Assembly (NCBI RefSeq): GCF_008831285.2
Contig: NC_045146.1
Coordinates: 22,151,703-22,215,702 of the forward strand
Reading direction: 5' to 3'
Length of the DNA stretch: 64,000 nt
From: Nymphaea colorata
Taxonomy: Eukaryota; Streptophyta; Magnoliopsida; Nymphaeales; Nymphaeaceae
Shown in pieces: positions 39,695 through 52,106 of the stretch. The position numbers were made by a program, and so were the translations under genes. Position 1 is the stretch's first letter, and each line of letters begins with the position of its first letter. Under the pieces are notes generated by a model. The model ran no database searches. It saw nothing but the letters and a program-made list of their open reading frames with translations, and was not told the DNA's origin.

Positions 39695-42376
39695 AAACCT
39701 GGCTGCATTCGCCACATTGTTGAACCATTAGAGACGGAAATCCAGTGATACAACTGAAAAAACTGCTGTCTTCCCTCGCCTGGGGCATAGGAAAAAGCTT
39801 CTCCATACGAAGTGACCAAACGATCATGGGAAACAATGGGGTACCCATTTCCTCGAGACCCAAACACCCCAAGGTTTTGAAATCTATACCTCTCTTAGAT
39901 GCTTTAGCCGATTATGCAGGAAACTTTGAACGCTGAGGTGATTTTCGTTATTCTCTAGTATGTAGGCCGCAACCTAGTGTTTTAAATGTTTATCAGATAA
40001 AGCTAATATGCGTCGGGTAATGAACTCTTTAACCCTTCAAATTGAAGTATGTCCGATTCGTTAAACACGAACTTGTGCAGGCAGATGTTGCAGCTAAAAA
40101 AAGTTACATGGAGAGGTAGTCCAAGAAAAGTCTGTAACGCCAAAGGCCGTCTTACTTTTCATCAAGGAATACAGAAAGTAGTCTTAAAACCTTAGAAATA
40201 AGCCAATCAATCATGCATTATTTAAAATTTAGGCATACCAATAAGACTCCTCAATCTAGAAAAAGGAAGAAAATTGAAGCCATGTTACTTTGGTGACTCA
40301 TTATTTCATGGGCAAGTGTTCACTGGGAGCTGTAGAAATAATATTTTAAGATCCTAAACCAGCGGACCGCTCAGTAGCTTCTTAGTCAATCCTATGTTGA
40401 ACCAATGTGTGTGTGTGTGTGAGAGAGATAGAGCGTCTCCGGATACTGCATACCTAATCAGTAATCACACTTTTAATGACATGGTCTAGAACTTCAAAAT
40501 AAATAATTATTTGGATATTTTTCAACGGTTTATATATTAACGGTTGAGACCTATGTGATTCTTTGTCTCGATCACAGGTCACATGTCTATGGAGTCTGAG
40601 CTGTTTTTTTTTCCCACTATTTTACTAATTGAACTGTGTGAGGTAATGGAAAGTGATCAAACCTACCAGCTTTGCAAACAAATATTTCTGTAGTACTTTT
40701 GTGTTTAGCTGTGGCAGTGGTTCCTAGAGATTTATTCACACACAGTTTCTCTCACACACACAGGCACTATATATATATATATTCACTCAAGATTCACCAA
40801 TCTAAGGCAGGAAAAATGGTTGCAAGGAAGGAAAGATGATAATAAAAAAGAAAAAAATAAAAATGAGAGTGGGAGAGAAGAAAGAGGGAGGGATGGCACC
40901 AATCCCAATTTTGGGACTGGTTTAGCACATATATATATCAGAGAGAGAGAGAGAGAGAGGATGTTAGTTAACCACCATATTATGGTGGTAGGCCCTTCAT
41001 TTACATTAATCTAACCGCCGAAGATAAAGGCTAACTTCTAAGCTATAATCAATAAAGCTACGTTTCAAGGATTTGAGAGGATTATTATTCATGAATCCCG
41101 AACAATTATCTCACGGTGACAAGAATTGAGTGTTATAATATATGGATGCAGATTAAACTTATTGACCTCATAAAGAAATCTTAGTAACCACATTGCATAT
41201 AGCTTGTAAAGTTAGACCGACCATTTGATTAGATTATTAGAGTCAAGCAAACAATGTATATATTTTCGGTGGTTGGTGATTAGCTCTTGTCATGCGTAAC
41301 AAACCCATATTCTTCCAATAACAGAAGAAGCACATAGATGAAGCATATGCAGTTTAGAAGGTTATCAGTTAACCCTTTGATTAAAGTAGGTAATGGGGTT
41401 CAAGTAGATTACTTTCCTTGGTGGGCACGTTGTGTTTGGTCCGGACTCCAACGGGCTCAACAGCTCAGATTTCTCTATCACGCCACCGTCCCATTGGCCT
41501 CAAGTAGCCAGTTTTTCGTTCTTTCTTTTTTCTTTTCTTTGTGGAAAACTGAGCAAGACTTTATCCACTTTTTGCTTTTCTCAACACATTTTTTGATAAT
41601 TGTAAATGGAAAGCTGCGCTTTTCCATCAGAAGAAAAGGCGCTTCGTTTTTTTCTTGCTACCCCCGCAACTGCCGATTTGAGTAAAAATGATCAGTAATT
41701 TCATTGCAAAAGATAGAGATACTTATCTGGTTGTTGTCAAAGAAACCTGAGATGGGATCAGAACAATCAACAAAAAGGAAGCCTGTCGCCTGATTTATGG
41801 TATAAAATTGTTCCCCTTGGGGAAAACTTTTTTATTTTTCTTTAAGTGCTCAGTTGCTTCGCCTGGTCTCTAAATGCAATCGCGTGGCGCCAAGTAAAGC
41901 GTCTGGAGGGCCACTCCTGTGGCGCCACGTGGACAGTGGGACCCGAGAGGGAGTGTCGGTGGCTCGGGTAAGGCCGGGGCGGCGCCGATTCGACGTGGAA
42001 CGGGAAATTCCTCGCCGATTTCTTCCCTTGATTCTGGACCGTTAATCTGTTTCCAACTTGAACTCCGAGTCGCACAGGTAGCACGAGGTCAAATGGTACG
42101 GGCAAGCCAAGAATCTAATTTAATTCTCCTCTTCCGTAGTCCCGACAATTCTTTATTGCGTTTGTTAAATAATGGAAGCCATGAAAAGATGGTCTTGTTA
42201 TTCTATTTCAGAAATGTTTTTACCTCTAAGAATTTTCTTTATTCAAACAGTCGCGGATAAATTGTAAATTTTTAAAGAATATTAAAACTACTTCATGTAT
42301 CAATATAAAAATAATATTTTTTTATGTTTTTATGCGAGTAATTATTGACATGTTGCTCACACTTGCTTTCATGTTC

Positions 42377-42553
42377 ACATGGAGGGACAAACTAGAAATT
42401 TTTAAGGGTTGAATTAAAGTTTTTAAATTTTAATAAGAGTTAAAATATCAATTTTTTAAATTTTTATATAAGATAAATGTAATTTTCAAAAATTTGGATA
42501 CAAATTTTTTTGAGGGGCTAAAGCCACTGCAAAACCCCTTAGCTCCGCCCCCA
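42377..42553 (+). mobile_element. Degenerate hAT-type MITE
   Basis: The right end GCTCCGCCCCC (42542-42552) matches the complement of the CAGGGGCGGAGC terminus, and the core is TTTTAAATTTTTATATAAGA-like. The left end near 42377 (GGAGGGACAAACTAGAAATTT) is badly eroded. Length is similar to the better copies. Confidence 0.4.
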
Positions 42554-42619
42554 ACTACCTACATAACCTTCAGACCTTTACAAGGTAAATCTAGTATCTA
42601 GCTGGGGTTTTAGATCCAA

Positions 42620-42745
42620 TGGCTCGGGCCACCGAGGCGTAGTCGAATTGGAAGCTGTTTATAAAAATAAGCTGTTTATAAAAATGGTTGTTATAAAAAT
42701 GCAAGAGGCCAGTTGTCGGACCTAAGTTCAACCCCACTTGGTGGG
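42620..42745 (+). mobile_element. SINE-like copy with expanded A-B box spacing
   Basis: The RNA polymerase III A-box-like TAGTCGAATTGG (42640-42651) and B-box-like AGTTCAACCCC (42725-42735) match tRNA-derived SINE heads. The gap between them is about 73 nt instead of about 32. The excess is explained by about three tandem copies of AAGCTGTTTATAAAAAT. Ends and duplication are not defined. Confidence 0.4.
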
Positions 42746-42940
42746 GTAACAATTTTTTTACCTAATCTGAAGTGATTAGATCCAATAGAATATATTATAT
42801 TCATGAGAGAGAGAAACAGCGATCCAATGGAAAGATGTATTAGGACAAAATTAGATGACAAGCTGTCACTGACGTTACAACATACAGAGGAGATGGAAAG
42901 AGTGAGCACCAATTAGCTGCAAGGTTTAAACAACGACTGA

Positions 42941-42979
<39 letters not shown>
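42941..42979. repeat. Compound (TG)n(AG)n microsatellite
   Basis: About 12 TG units run directly into about eight AG units. A short (GT)n-(GA)n combination also occurs near 40411-40430. Confidence 0.85.
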
Positions 42980-43423
42980 TGGGACATGGGTATATCATGT
43001 AACACTACTTATATTAGATACTAAAATCAATCACTTAAAACGCACCGGAAAAGGTATTTTAAATATAATTCCAATATGCTAACTTAGTAAAATGCATATT
43101 TTGGTCAAGTTGGTTTTATGACTTTATTGAAACTTGGTCCTATTAGAGGCCTTTAGTTTTTTTTTTTTTTTTGTTCAAAAAACCCATGTAAACAGATAAA
43201 TTGATCCGTCCGACTTTTCTTTTCTATTAAATAACCCTTAAAATCACCTCTACATGCACAAAAGGTTCTTTTACCCAGCACTTCAACCAGTCTTATTTTT
43301 ACCGAGAAAGGAAGACGTCCATCTCTCCGTGTTAACCTAATTTGTCCCGAGAATGAAAGTTATATAATGTTTGTCATTAGTTCGTTAGTTTGATTTTCAT
43401 GAGCATTAGACTCTTAATGGTAG

Positions 43424-43426
<3 letters not shown>

Positions 43427-43497
<71 letters not shown>
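43427..43497. repeat. (TA)n microsatellite, 71 bp
   Basis: Pure TA repeat of about 35 units, self-complementary and so cruciform-prone; also a frequent site of assembly length error. Confidence 0.95.
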
Positions 43498-43500
<3 letters not shown>

Positions 43501-44420
43501 GAATTGACTCTGGACCTAACCGAGGACTCCTCAATTCATGCAGGTGAATGATTGATAGAAAAACATGGAGAAACATGTGTTAACACTATCTTGAGTGGTC
43601 AATAACTGGAGTTATGGAGCTATTAACTTGCCATTCAGTTAAAATGCTTCCAGATTGTTAAAAGTATATTAGTTTCAACTTTCAAATAGAGTCCAGAAAG
43701 AACACGAGGCGTAGCCAATACTATCGGTATATTTACTTTTTGGTGTGTGAATTTTGAAGGCGCTACACCAAACTGAAACGCAATTATAGCATACAAAGGG
43801 AAAAAAAAAATGAATTATATTTTCTAGTACGGGGGATCTATCTAGGTCCCCAAATAAGACATGACCATGTGAGGCAGCGTCTCATCTTGGACTCCACCCC
43901 AACTCCCAAGTACGCTTTGAATTGTAGGATTGTTCTTTTTTTTTTTTTTTTTTTAATCTTAGTGACGATTGAATGTAGATTTAGTCAAATATATGCCTTT
44001 TAACATGAATGGGGACCAAACAGGTTGGTTGAGTGATGGCCATCTCTCTCTCTCTTTATTTTTTCAGCTTGAAAATTTTGTGAAAGCACGTTCAACTTTT
44101 GAAGGTATAACAAAAACATGCTTGAGATTAAATTTCTTTCACTCAACTTCCTAATGACATACAAAACTGACAGTTAGACGAAAGAAATTCAAACTTAAGC
44201 GCATTTTTATTTTTCCAAAAGTTGGTGCGTCTTTCTAAATGAAACTTTCTTTTTTAGTAATTTACTAAAAAGTCTTATCCCTTATTAAAGGCAAATTTGT
44301 AGGTATCTTAATGATAAAATCTCGAAATCAAGTCTTCCCATCTAAAGAGAGAGTACATTGTTAACACTTAAAAGGTCATTTGGCAATAGTAATACATTGT
44401 TATTGTCGTATGAATCTGCA

Positions 44421-44540
44421 TCAAAAAATGAAATATATTCATTAGATACTTATAATAGTGTTTTATTGTATTTTTTTTGGACAAAAAATGAAATATAGTC
44501 ATTAGATACTTATAATAGTGTTTTATTGTATGTTTCATTT
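44421..44540. repeat. Tandem duplication, 60-bp unit, two copies
   Basis: CAAAAAATGAAATATATTCA...TATAATAGTG is followed by a nearly identical copy exactly 60 bp on. The near identity points to a recent event. Confidence 0.9.
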
Positions 44541-45020
44541 TTTCTTTTTTTGGGGACAGGTTCGTAATGTAACGTTGCCAAATAAATTGATATGAATCAC
44601 ATTGAATGTGTGGACCCCGTATGCCTGTTTTGGAGAAAGCAACTTGACGAAGGCCTGCATTTGCGAATTGTTTCAGCCAATGTTGCCAAAACTAAAAACC
44701 AATTTCTGACATGCATCAGGAGCTTTAGAAACAATGGCTATTTGGTGACATGCATCATTGAGTGTTAGCCTTTAAAAATGACCCGATTTTTATGCATTTT
44801 TCAAATTAATTTATCGGCACGATATTGGCCAGTATGAGGCGTCATATATACAGATTCTTGAAGAAGGCGGTGTCCGCCCCAATATTGCATCGGCTAGGTG
44901 CCGATGTGATAGGTATTGCCCTATTAAGCCCATGTCTTTTCTATATTGATAACGTTGATTTCAACTGCTTTTGTAAACAAAGAAGAGCACTCCTGGTTAT
45001 GACAAGAAATAGTAGCCGGT

Positions 45021-45213
45021 CAGGGGCGGTGTCAGGCTTGCATGGGTCTTAGCTCCACCTAAAAAAAATTAAAAATTTATATGTAAATTTAAAATTTTTT
45101 TATTTGTTTTATATAAAAGGTTTTAAAAATATTATTTTGGTTCTTGTTAAAATTTAAAAACTTTAATTCGACCTGCCTCATGAAAAATTTGTAGCTCCAC
45201 GAATCCACCTCTG
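45021..45213 (+). mobile_element. hAT-type MITE (dTph1-like ends)
   Basis: Starts CAGGGGCGGTGTCAGG and ends AATCCACCTCTG, imperfect inverted complements, around a TTAAAATTTTTTTATTTG core. Length is 193 bp, close to the 185-bp copy at 60363. The flanking 8-mers TAGCCGGT and ATCAGTAT do not match, so the target duplication is eroded or an end is misplaced. Confidence 0.55.
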
Positions 45214-47522
45214 ATCAGTATATATATATATATATATTTGTGTAGAGACGCATAAAACTGTTTTATGTAGAAATTGTTGTCAAAAGTTGCATAAAGGAAG
45301 TGTCTCATTAGTAGGAACACTAAATGGTTCGTATGGTACATTAATCCAAAAATTATGGATCAAATTTGGTAAGAACAGCTGAATCTCATTGTTTAATCTG
45401 ACAGACGCATACAAAATAACTAAATCAGACTGCCATGCAGTTCAATCGAGCTTAATTGATGTTCAATTAGCGGGATGTGGTAACAACTAAGCAACTATAT
45501 CTGATTATGGATCTGACCAGTTTAGATTCTTGACCTTGATATTGGTGTGTCTTTCTACAGAATGTTGTCTACTTGGGGTCTGTCCGTGGAGGAGACTGCA
45601 TCTATCCATTCTACTTCGCCGCGGATCGGTCTCGGTAAAAAATTAAAATTGCTTAGAATCGCTTCCACTCCTTTCAGAGGCAAATCCAATAAATGTTTGG
45701 TTGAGAAGGCACTATTTTAAAGTCTTAGACCTCTACAATACATAGGAAAATAATTAAAGGGTATTAAATTAATGAGGGATCCTAGACATGAACAACTAAA
45801 ATACCTTTGGTGGGACTGCAGTTGCCCACACAAGGTCCCATGTGGTTCTGGCATTGGCTGCTCTAAGGGCACACCGGTCACATGCCATTTTCCATGATGG
45901 AAAGAATCCGGGCCGCTTTCATTAGCCAATCAGATTTCAATCGCGATACCCGTAGGAGATTTATATTTTATTGGGACGATGGAGACCACGTCAGAGTTTT
46001 TATTTTTTTTTTTAATACATAAAACCCTTATATTTTTATGTTTCTAAGATTTTATTTTTCTTCATTTCAATTTCAATTTGATTGTCGATAACGCACATAA
46101 TGAAATTCAAGCCTTGCATCATGTGAATTGCGCATTATGTTCCTGGCTGATGGTTTGCTTTGGAAGGTTTTTTGCTTTTTTAGACGAGTTATGTGGAAAA
46201 AGAAAAAAAAAGTCAAAAAAAATGCTGGTTACTTTTCCCCAGCCTATTAAGAGGAAAAATTACTGTTTTCTCCCCTTCTGAAATACAGGAACATTCCGTT
46301 GAGATTTTCACGGCAACGTTGGTTCATCGCTTTGCGGCGTCCCTCGGCACTTTTGGCTTCCTAAAAATATACTTGAGAATATTCAACATGGCCACATGAC
46401 CTATGGGCGATTATGCTTTTCAACCGGCCAAGTTTCTAAAAAATGCTCAAATAGGCGATTTATGTATTCATTTGTTTATTTCAGAAACGGCGGCATGCTA
46501 AAAGGGTGCACTTGGAATACCAAATTCTATCGTTCGTGGGCTTAAATTTAAGCAACCAAAAAAAAGAATAAGGTTGCACGTGGAACTTTGGTCTAGAAAA
46601 GAAAAAGTGAGGTTGGAGAAACTAAAACGGAAAGGAAGAAAAACAGAGAGGGAGAGAGAGAGAGATGACTTTTTAAAGTTTCACAAAACTAAGGGGCTAG
46701 GAAGCTTAGTGGGGTTTCTTCGTTGAGGAGAGGTGAAATTAAATATGTAAAATAACGTGCTTGTTTGAAAATTTTGATAATAATTGCTGATAGTCATACG
46801 CTAGTTTTTTTCCCCCTCATTTTCTGTCTTTATATTCACGGCGTTACATACGCCCCTGCTTCTCCATGGGCGGAGGCTCATAAAGGAAAACCTTACTTAT
46901 AATTCCTTGCGTACCTCTTCGAAAGATTAATCCGATTTTGCCCATTGCCGACGCATGCGTTTTCCATAGGAGGGATTGGCGGAAGCCGGAATCTCCGCCG
47001 GCGACGGAGGCCGCCGTCTTCGCCATTGTCGGTTGGCGTTGTTTCTCGCCTTTTGGATCTGGGAGACAGAGCCGCCGCTACTCCCTTTCTCTTGTGGTAT
47101 TTGCGTGGACGGAGGCGCAGTCTTCCATCACTGGCCCATTCGGTCGTTTAGTATCTGAGTTGACGCCCCGTGGACTGGCGTTTCGCGTTTTTCAGGCTGG
47201 CATATTCTTTATAGATTCTTGCTCCTGGAAGGAAATCCTGCTTCTTTACTGCTAATCTGGCCTTCCGGCACTGTAGCGGCAGTAGAAGCGCCAATCTCCT
47301 CCTTGTCGACGCTTTGACCGGAAGTTCTGTCCCCCACAACCGGTAGAAAAAAGGCGATCTTTATGAGTTGGCTTCCGTCCTGCTTCGCGCGAAGTCGCAG
47401 AGAAGTACGAGTCTCTTGTTCGAGGTAGCTAGCTCCCAGGCGACTCGCCATCCCTGTGTCGTATCGGCTAGCACTTCTTCATTTTATCCCCAAAGAGAAG
47501 GAAGAAAAAGGAGGGAAGAAAA

Positions 47523-50500
47523 ATGATGCGGATCAGGTCGAAGGGCGCCGCTCCTGCGGCGACGGCAGGTGATAGCGGCACCGACCAAGTGGAATGGGAA
47601 GTGAGGCCCGGCGGCATGCTGGTCCAGAAGAGGAGCACCGAGTCGGAGCAGACCGCGGCCGCCGCTCCGACCGTCAGAGTCCGGGTGAAGTACGGGTCGT
47701 CCGTCCACGAGATCCGCATTAGCCCTCAAGCAACATTCGGTAAGGCCACAACTCCTCCCGCTTTGTTTGTTCAATCATGTTCATATTCAACCTCGACTTA
47801 TCATTAATTGGAGCGATCCCACAGGCGCCTGGTCAGTGGTCGCTCCCCTCTGCCTTGGATTCACCAAAGCTAAACCAGAAATTCATAATCGAAAAGTTTT
47901 CTTTTCCTTGAATCCACCAAAACTAACCCCGAAACTTATAATTTCAAAGTTTTCTTTTCTGCTCACTGCGTTTTCTCAATCTGCCGGGTCTCCTATCAAC
48001 AGAAGCGCGTACTCGAACTGTAATTATTTGTAAAAAAGGGGCAACTGAATTACAAAGTGTTCATCTGCCTAGGCCATTCTTCCGTTTCCAATGACTCTAC
48101 CGAGTTTTAGTCGCCGAATGTAAGCGATAAATTCCTGGTTGCTGAAGGGCGCAAGCATCCGCCTCTTCATGGGGTTGGTATCCGATTAGGCGGTCGCTTC
48201 CATTTGCTTGGCGTTGAATTTTATCATTTCTTCTCACTTTTTTCCTTCCGCCCTTTTGCTTTTCGGCGATCCCGCTGCCTCTGGGTTCCAGATAGTGATT
48301 TCCTGTCCTCTTGTATGATGATTTTCTTCTCGTGAGCTGTGCCATCTTTATTTATGCTGGATAGACCATATTGATTGGTGACCCAAGGGAAAATGATATT
48401 TCAAAATATTAGCTGAGACAATGGTATCCAAAGAAGCAGTGGGAAGTGGGAGGAAAAATTTAGAAAATAAAAGCAAAATTGGACAAAGGCGAGTTCCCTT
48501 GGTAAGTATGGTCTATTATCGAGCCCAAACGGTTCTTACGGGACAGGAGTGGTCACAGACTAATTTATATTATTCAAGTTCTATCTCCTATAGGTGTAGG
48601 ACATCCACATATCTCTCGGAATCCACTGCCACGGGAAATTCTCCTTTAGGCTCCCTCTCCTAGGCAACTACGACATCCATCTTTTCAAGTCCCTTCAATT
48701 TAGAAAATACCAGCTGAACACATGCTCATCGCGTCCCAGTCTAGTTGTTCTTTGGTGTAAATCGGCAACAAAGTTTCTTTCGTTGGCCTTTATTTTGCAA
48801 CCAACTGCTTATATTCTTAATATACAATTGCAAGCCGCCTTCAGCTAGAGAGCCTCAAATCAACACACCCTTTTGGGTGTGTGGCGCTTGGAGGCCTTTG
48901 TGGGCCTCCTCACAAAAATGGTTTCGGGTTATCCCACCGCGTTTTCGTGGAATCGAACGGCGCAGGCTCGCTCGATGGATATGGAGACCGGCGTTTTGTG
49001 AAGTACGTGAAAGATCAGAATCCGTAGACAATAGGGCAACAACCTTGCGGCCTCCGGAAGTAGTTCAGAGTGTTGTCCTTTTCTTATTTTGCAGAATATG
49101 CATCCGAAGACTGAAAATTATTATGAACCAGCTTTCAGTCGCCTCAAATTTTGTTGCTATTCGCAAATGCATGTTTTGCCGGCTCTCCTTACCATCCCAT
49201 TCCCCTCCCCTCACTAGAGTTGAACGGGGTTCTATTTCCTACCTCTATTTGTCCACGAACAAAGATCTCCTCTATCGAGGCACCGACTTAGGTCCTTTTC
49301 AGCTCGTTCTGACATCCCGACGCAGTAAAAAAGTTTGAGGGGATCCCCAGGCTAAAACTGGGTAAAATTTTGATACTGTGAAATGACCTTTTTGGCGTGT
49401 CCTTTCCCCGGATCGAAAGAATCCTTCCTTTACGAATAAAGAAAACTAGAAAGCAATGCGACCACTAAGCCTTCGCCTCTCTCTCTCTCTTTGTGTCTCT
49501 CCTCCCTTTTTTTAGTACAGAAATATGTGTCGGCAATGTGTCGCGTTGTGCCTTTGGGGAGTCTTTGGCGGGTCGCTTTCTTGCTCAGCTTTAGTCAATT
49601 TGGGTTCTTATCTTCCGTCCCAATTACGGCATTGATGCCTGTGACGCCATGTCCCCGTTGCGGGCCTTTTCTCGAGTCCCCTTGAGTGCTATTTTCCTTC
49701 TAAACACCAATCTCTTCTCAGTATCTCGGATGCCAACCAATGGCGTGTTCGGCTCCCGGACTGGCAGTTGTTTTTTACCCTCTTCGCGTTCAATTTTGTA
49801 TTATAAGATTTTTTTTAAACAATTTCATCATTTCTGGCTCCGAACGTATTCGGGGGCCGAACATATAAACTTGGTCACTTATCTAACTGACGGGGCTCCA
49901 GGCGTTGTGCTGATTTCTAGGGGCTGAACACCGAACAAATATACACCCATCAAAACGAAAACAGATAGAGATGGTTGGGGGCATGTAAATTGTCTTTTTA
50001 AACATGAACTGTATTTTTTATTTATTTTTTCCTCTTTTTTAAAGTCTTCATAATAATGTGGTCTGGTCATAAGGGTGCGCACGGATATAGCCAGCTTCGC
50101 ACGCTAAAGGGTTCCGCCTTGTGAATTGTCAGGGGAGTTGAAGAAGCTGCTGGCGTCGCAGACGGGGCTACACCCGCAGGACCAGAAGCTCTTTTTCAAA
50201 GACAAGGAGAGAGATTCGAGAGATTTTCTGGACATGACTGGCGTGAAGGACAAGTCGAAGATGGTTCTCCAGGAGGATCCTCAGAGCCAGGAGAGAAGGT
50301 ATCTTGAGATGAGGAGAAACGCGAAGATGGAGAAGGCAGCCAAGTCCATCACAGAGGTCAGCCTGGAGGTGGACAACCTTGCAGGCCAGGTGAGTAAGGG
50401 AGACAAAGGGAGTGGTTGCTTAGCTACAAACTTGCTTGATATTTGAATACACTTGATTCACCGACATGGGTATAAATAATTTGCAGGTCTCTGCTTTAGA

Positions 50501-50972
50501 ATCGGTGATCTCGCGAGGCGGGAAAGTCGCCGAGAAGGACGTGCTGAGCTTGAGTGAGCTCTTGATGACTCAGTTGATCAAGCTGGATGGGATCATAGCA
50601 GACGGTGACATGAAGATGCAGAGACGAATGCAGGTATATTATATCGCAGAATGTGCATCCTTAATTTAATCACAACATTCAGTGAAGGCTAGGAAAGTCC
50701 GAAATTATTTTAAAAAAGAAGCAGAAGATGATGTAATAGTTTCTTCTGAAGTGATGGCGAGATAACTAATCACATGTTGTATTCAGGTGAAGAGAGTGCA
50801 AAAGTATGTGGAAACCCTTGACTCGATCAAGGTCAGCAACTCATTGATACCCAACAGCCAAGCACCGGCGCGGCAGCCTGTTGTCGTGACCACGAAGTGG
50901 GAGACCTTTGATTCCTCCCCTGTACCTCCCGTCCCATCGACCTCAAAGCTGAACTGGGAGCTTTTCGACTAA
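47523..50972 (+). CDS. BAG4-like: BAG family molecular chaperone regulator, BAG4-like
   Basis: Co-chaperone whose BAG domain binds the Hsp70 ATPase domain and promotes nucleotide exchange; plant BAG1-4 proteins act in stress tolerance and cell-death control. Exons: 47523-47739, 50133-50389, 50487-50633 and 50787-50972. Phases close to 268 aa, near the length of Arabidopsis BAG4. The N-terminus carries the family motif EWEVRPGGMLVQKR (about 24-37). A ubiquitin-like domain spans about 49-120 (TVRVRVKYGSSVHEIRI, LKKLLASQTGL, DQKLFFKDKERD). The BAG domain follows at about 135-215, with SLSELLMTQLIKLDGIIADG and QRRMQVKRVQKYVETLD. The tail repeats W-E-x-F-D (KWETFDSS, NWELFD at the end), as in BAG4. 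The start is the first of two ATGs (MMRIRSKG). Intron 1 is 2.4 kb and GC-richer than its surroundings. Confidence 0.95.
47740..50132 (+). other. BAG intron 1, compositionally distinct
   Basis: A 2.4-kb intron whose middle (about 48060-49950) is visibly GC-richer and less rich in A/T runs than other introns here. It carries a 197-codon open stretch at 48745-49338 whose first codon is TTG, not ATG. The translation is Arg/Ser/Phe-rich with no family I recognise. An organelle-derived or retroelement fragment is possible; neither is shown. Confidence 0.35.
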
Positions 50973-51094
50973 GAAAGCGTTGCGCGTTTGCCTAAAGGGC
51001 TCTTCCCCTCTATTTATTGTCTTTGGGCCTCACTTCCTTGTCCAGTGGTCTCTCTCTCTCCCTACAGTGTTTTTTACCATCATTTATCGGCCCG

Positions 51095-51100
51095 AATAAA
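51095..51100 (+). terminator. Poly(A) signal candidate of the BAG gene
   Basis: AATAAA about 122 nt after the stop codon. Confidence 0.5.
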
Positions 51101-52000
51101 TAAGTAGGATGGTATTTTTTGTCACTATTGCCCTTGACGGTGCAATCCTTGTATTGTTTTACTTTATTGGAGATTGAAGTTAAGAGGTGTAAATTTTCAT
51201 TGAATTGGAGGTGAGCAATAACTTTGATGTCTTTATGATCTAACGTTCCACTTTTTGCTGTTTTCACGCGTCTTTTGTTGATCTACTTGGCTGAAAGATT
51301 GTGGAATATTTTGAAAAAAATGGGCTAATTTTTAACAGATAACAAAAGCACGTACAAGTTTCAAGTGGCTATTTACTTTGTTGTGTAGACGCTTAGTTCA
51401 AGCAGCCAAATGAAAATCTGAGCGCGCTATTCCTCTTAAAGTGAAAGCGGCTTTTGTTGTAAAACATTCAAAACTTTGACGCGTTATGGGGGGATTAGGA
51501 ATTTAGAAACTTGACCAAGAGATTCCTTCAGCCCTTTCTGCTAAAGAATTAGAATGGCCAGGGCGTTTTACAGCTTGCGTCCCCTCAAAAAAAGATCACA
51601 CGCCAAGGGAACGCCCTCAACGGAAGTATTGAAGGCCGTGAAGCTAAGCAAGCAACCAAAAATTAGCACATAACTGCATTCAGATCATATTAGTCGCAAA
51701 ATCTACATATCAGAAATTCGCACATGAAAAAGGAGCATTTCGATTTTTTTTTTCTAGACGTAAAGGCCCGTTTTCTTCAATATCGAGGAAAAAAATCCGC
51801 AAAATTTGTTGTTGTCAAAATGATTGTTATTGTAATGATAATGGCCATCTGACATGCTAAGTTGGACTGAATGAAGCGTTTTCAACACCGAAGTGGGTCA
51901 CAGCACGACGAAGAGGATGACAGCAAAACTGCATGATCGGTGCTGCTTGCTGGCACTTTCTTTTGTCTCCACCAACTCTTTTTTCGGAAAAAAAAAACGA

Positions 52001-52106
52001 CAGGAGCCGCCAGTTTTAAATTTTTAAAATTTTTATGTAAGATGAATCAATTTTTTAAAAAATTTATACGAAAAAAAAGGCCCCAAGCCCCCCTTCCGCG
52101 CCCTTG
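52001..52106 (+). mobile_element. Short hAT-type MITE derivative
   Basis: CAGGAGCCGCCAGTTTTAAA at the left and CCTTCCGCGCCCTTG at the right bracket a TTTTTAAAATTTTTATGTAA core. At 106 bp it is shorter than its relatives, probably internally deleted. Confidence 0.4.

Larger units (their letters stand above)
39695..47522. other. Intergenic between CCB2 and the BAG gene
   Basis: About 7.8 kb of repeat-rich DNA: (TG)n and (GA)n tracts near 40411-40430 and 40940-40959, a GC-rich island at 41850-42060, two MITE remnants, a SINE-like copy, a 71-bp TA run and a 60-bp tandem duplication. The last 0.7 kb (46850-47522) is GC-richer and probably holds the BAG promoter and leader. Overlapping open frames there in several frames look like a composition effect. 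No other gene is supported. Confidence 0.55.

Noticed and set aside
43427-43497. Possible functional cruciform or matrix attachment site in the TA run
   Set aside because: A pure dinucleotide repeat needs no functional explanation.
46288-46297. Heat-shock element upstream of the BAG gene
   Set aside because: GAACATTC is only a two-unit match, 1.2 kb from the start codon; expected by chance.
46844-47451. Several overlapping frames upstream of the BAG gene
   Set aside because: Frames are open on both strands at once in GC-rich leader or promoter DNA, with no domain evidence.
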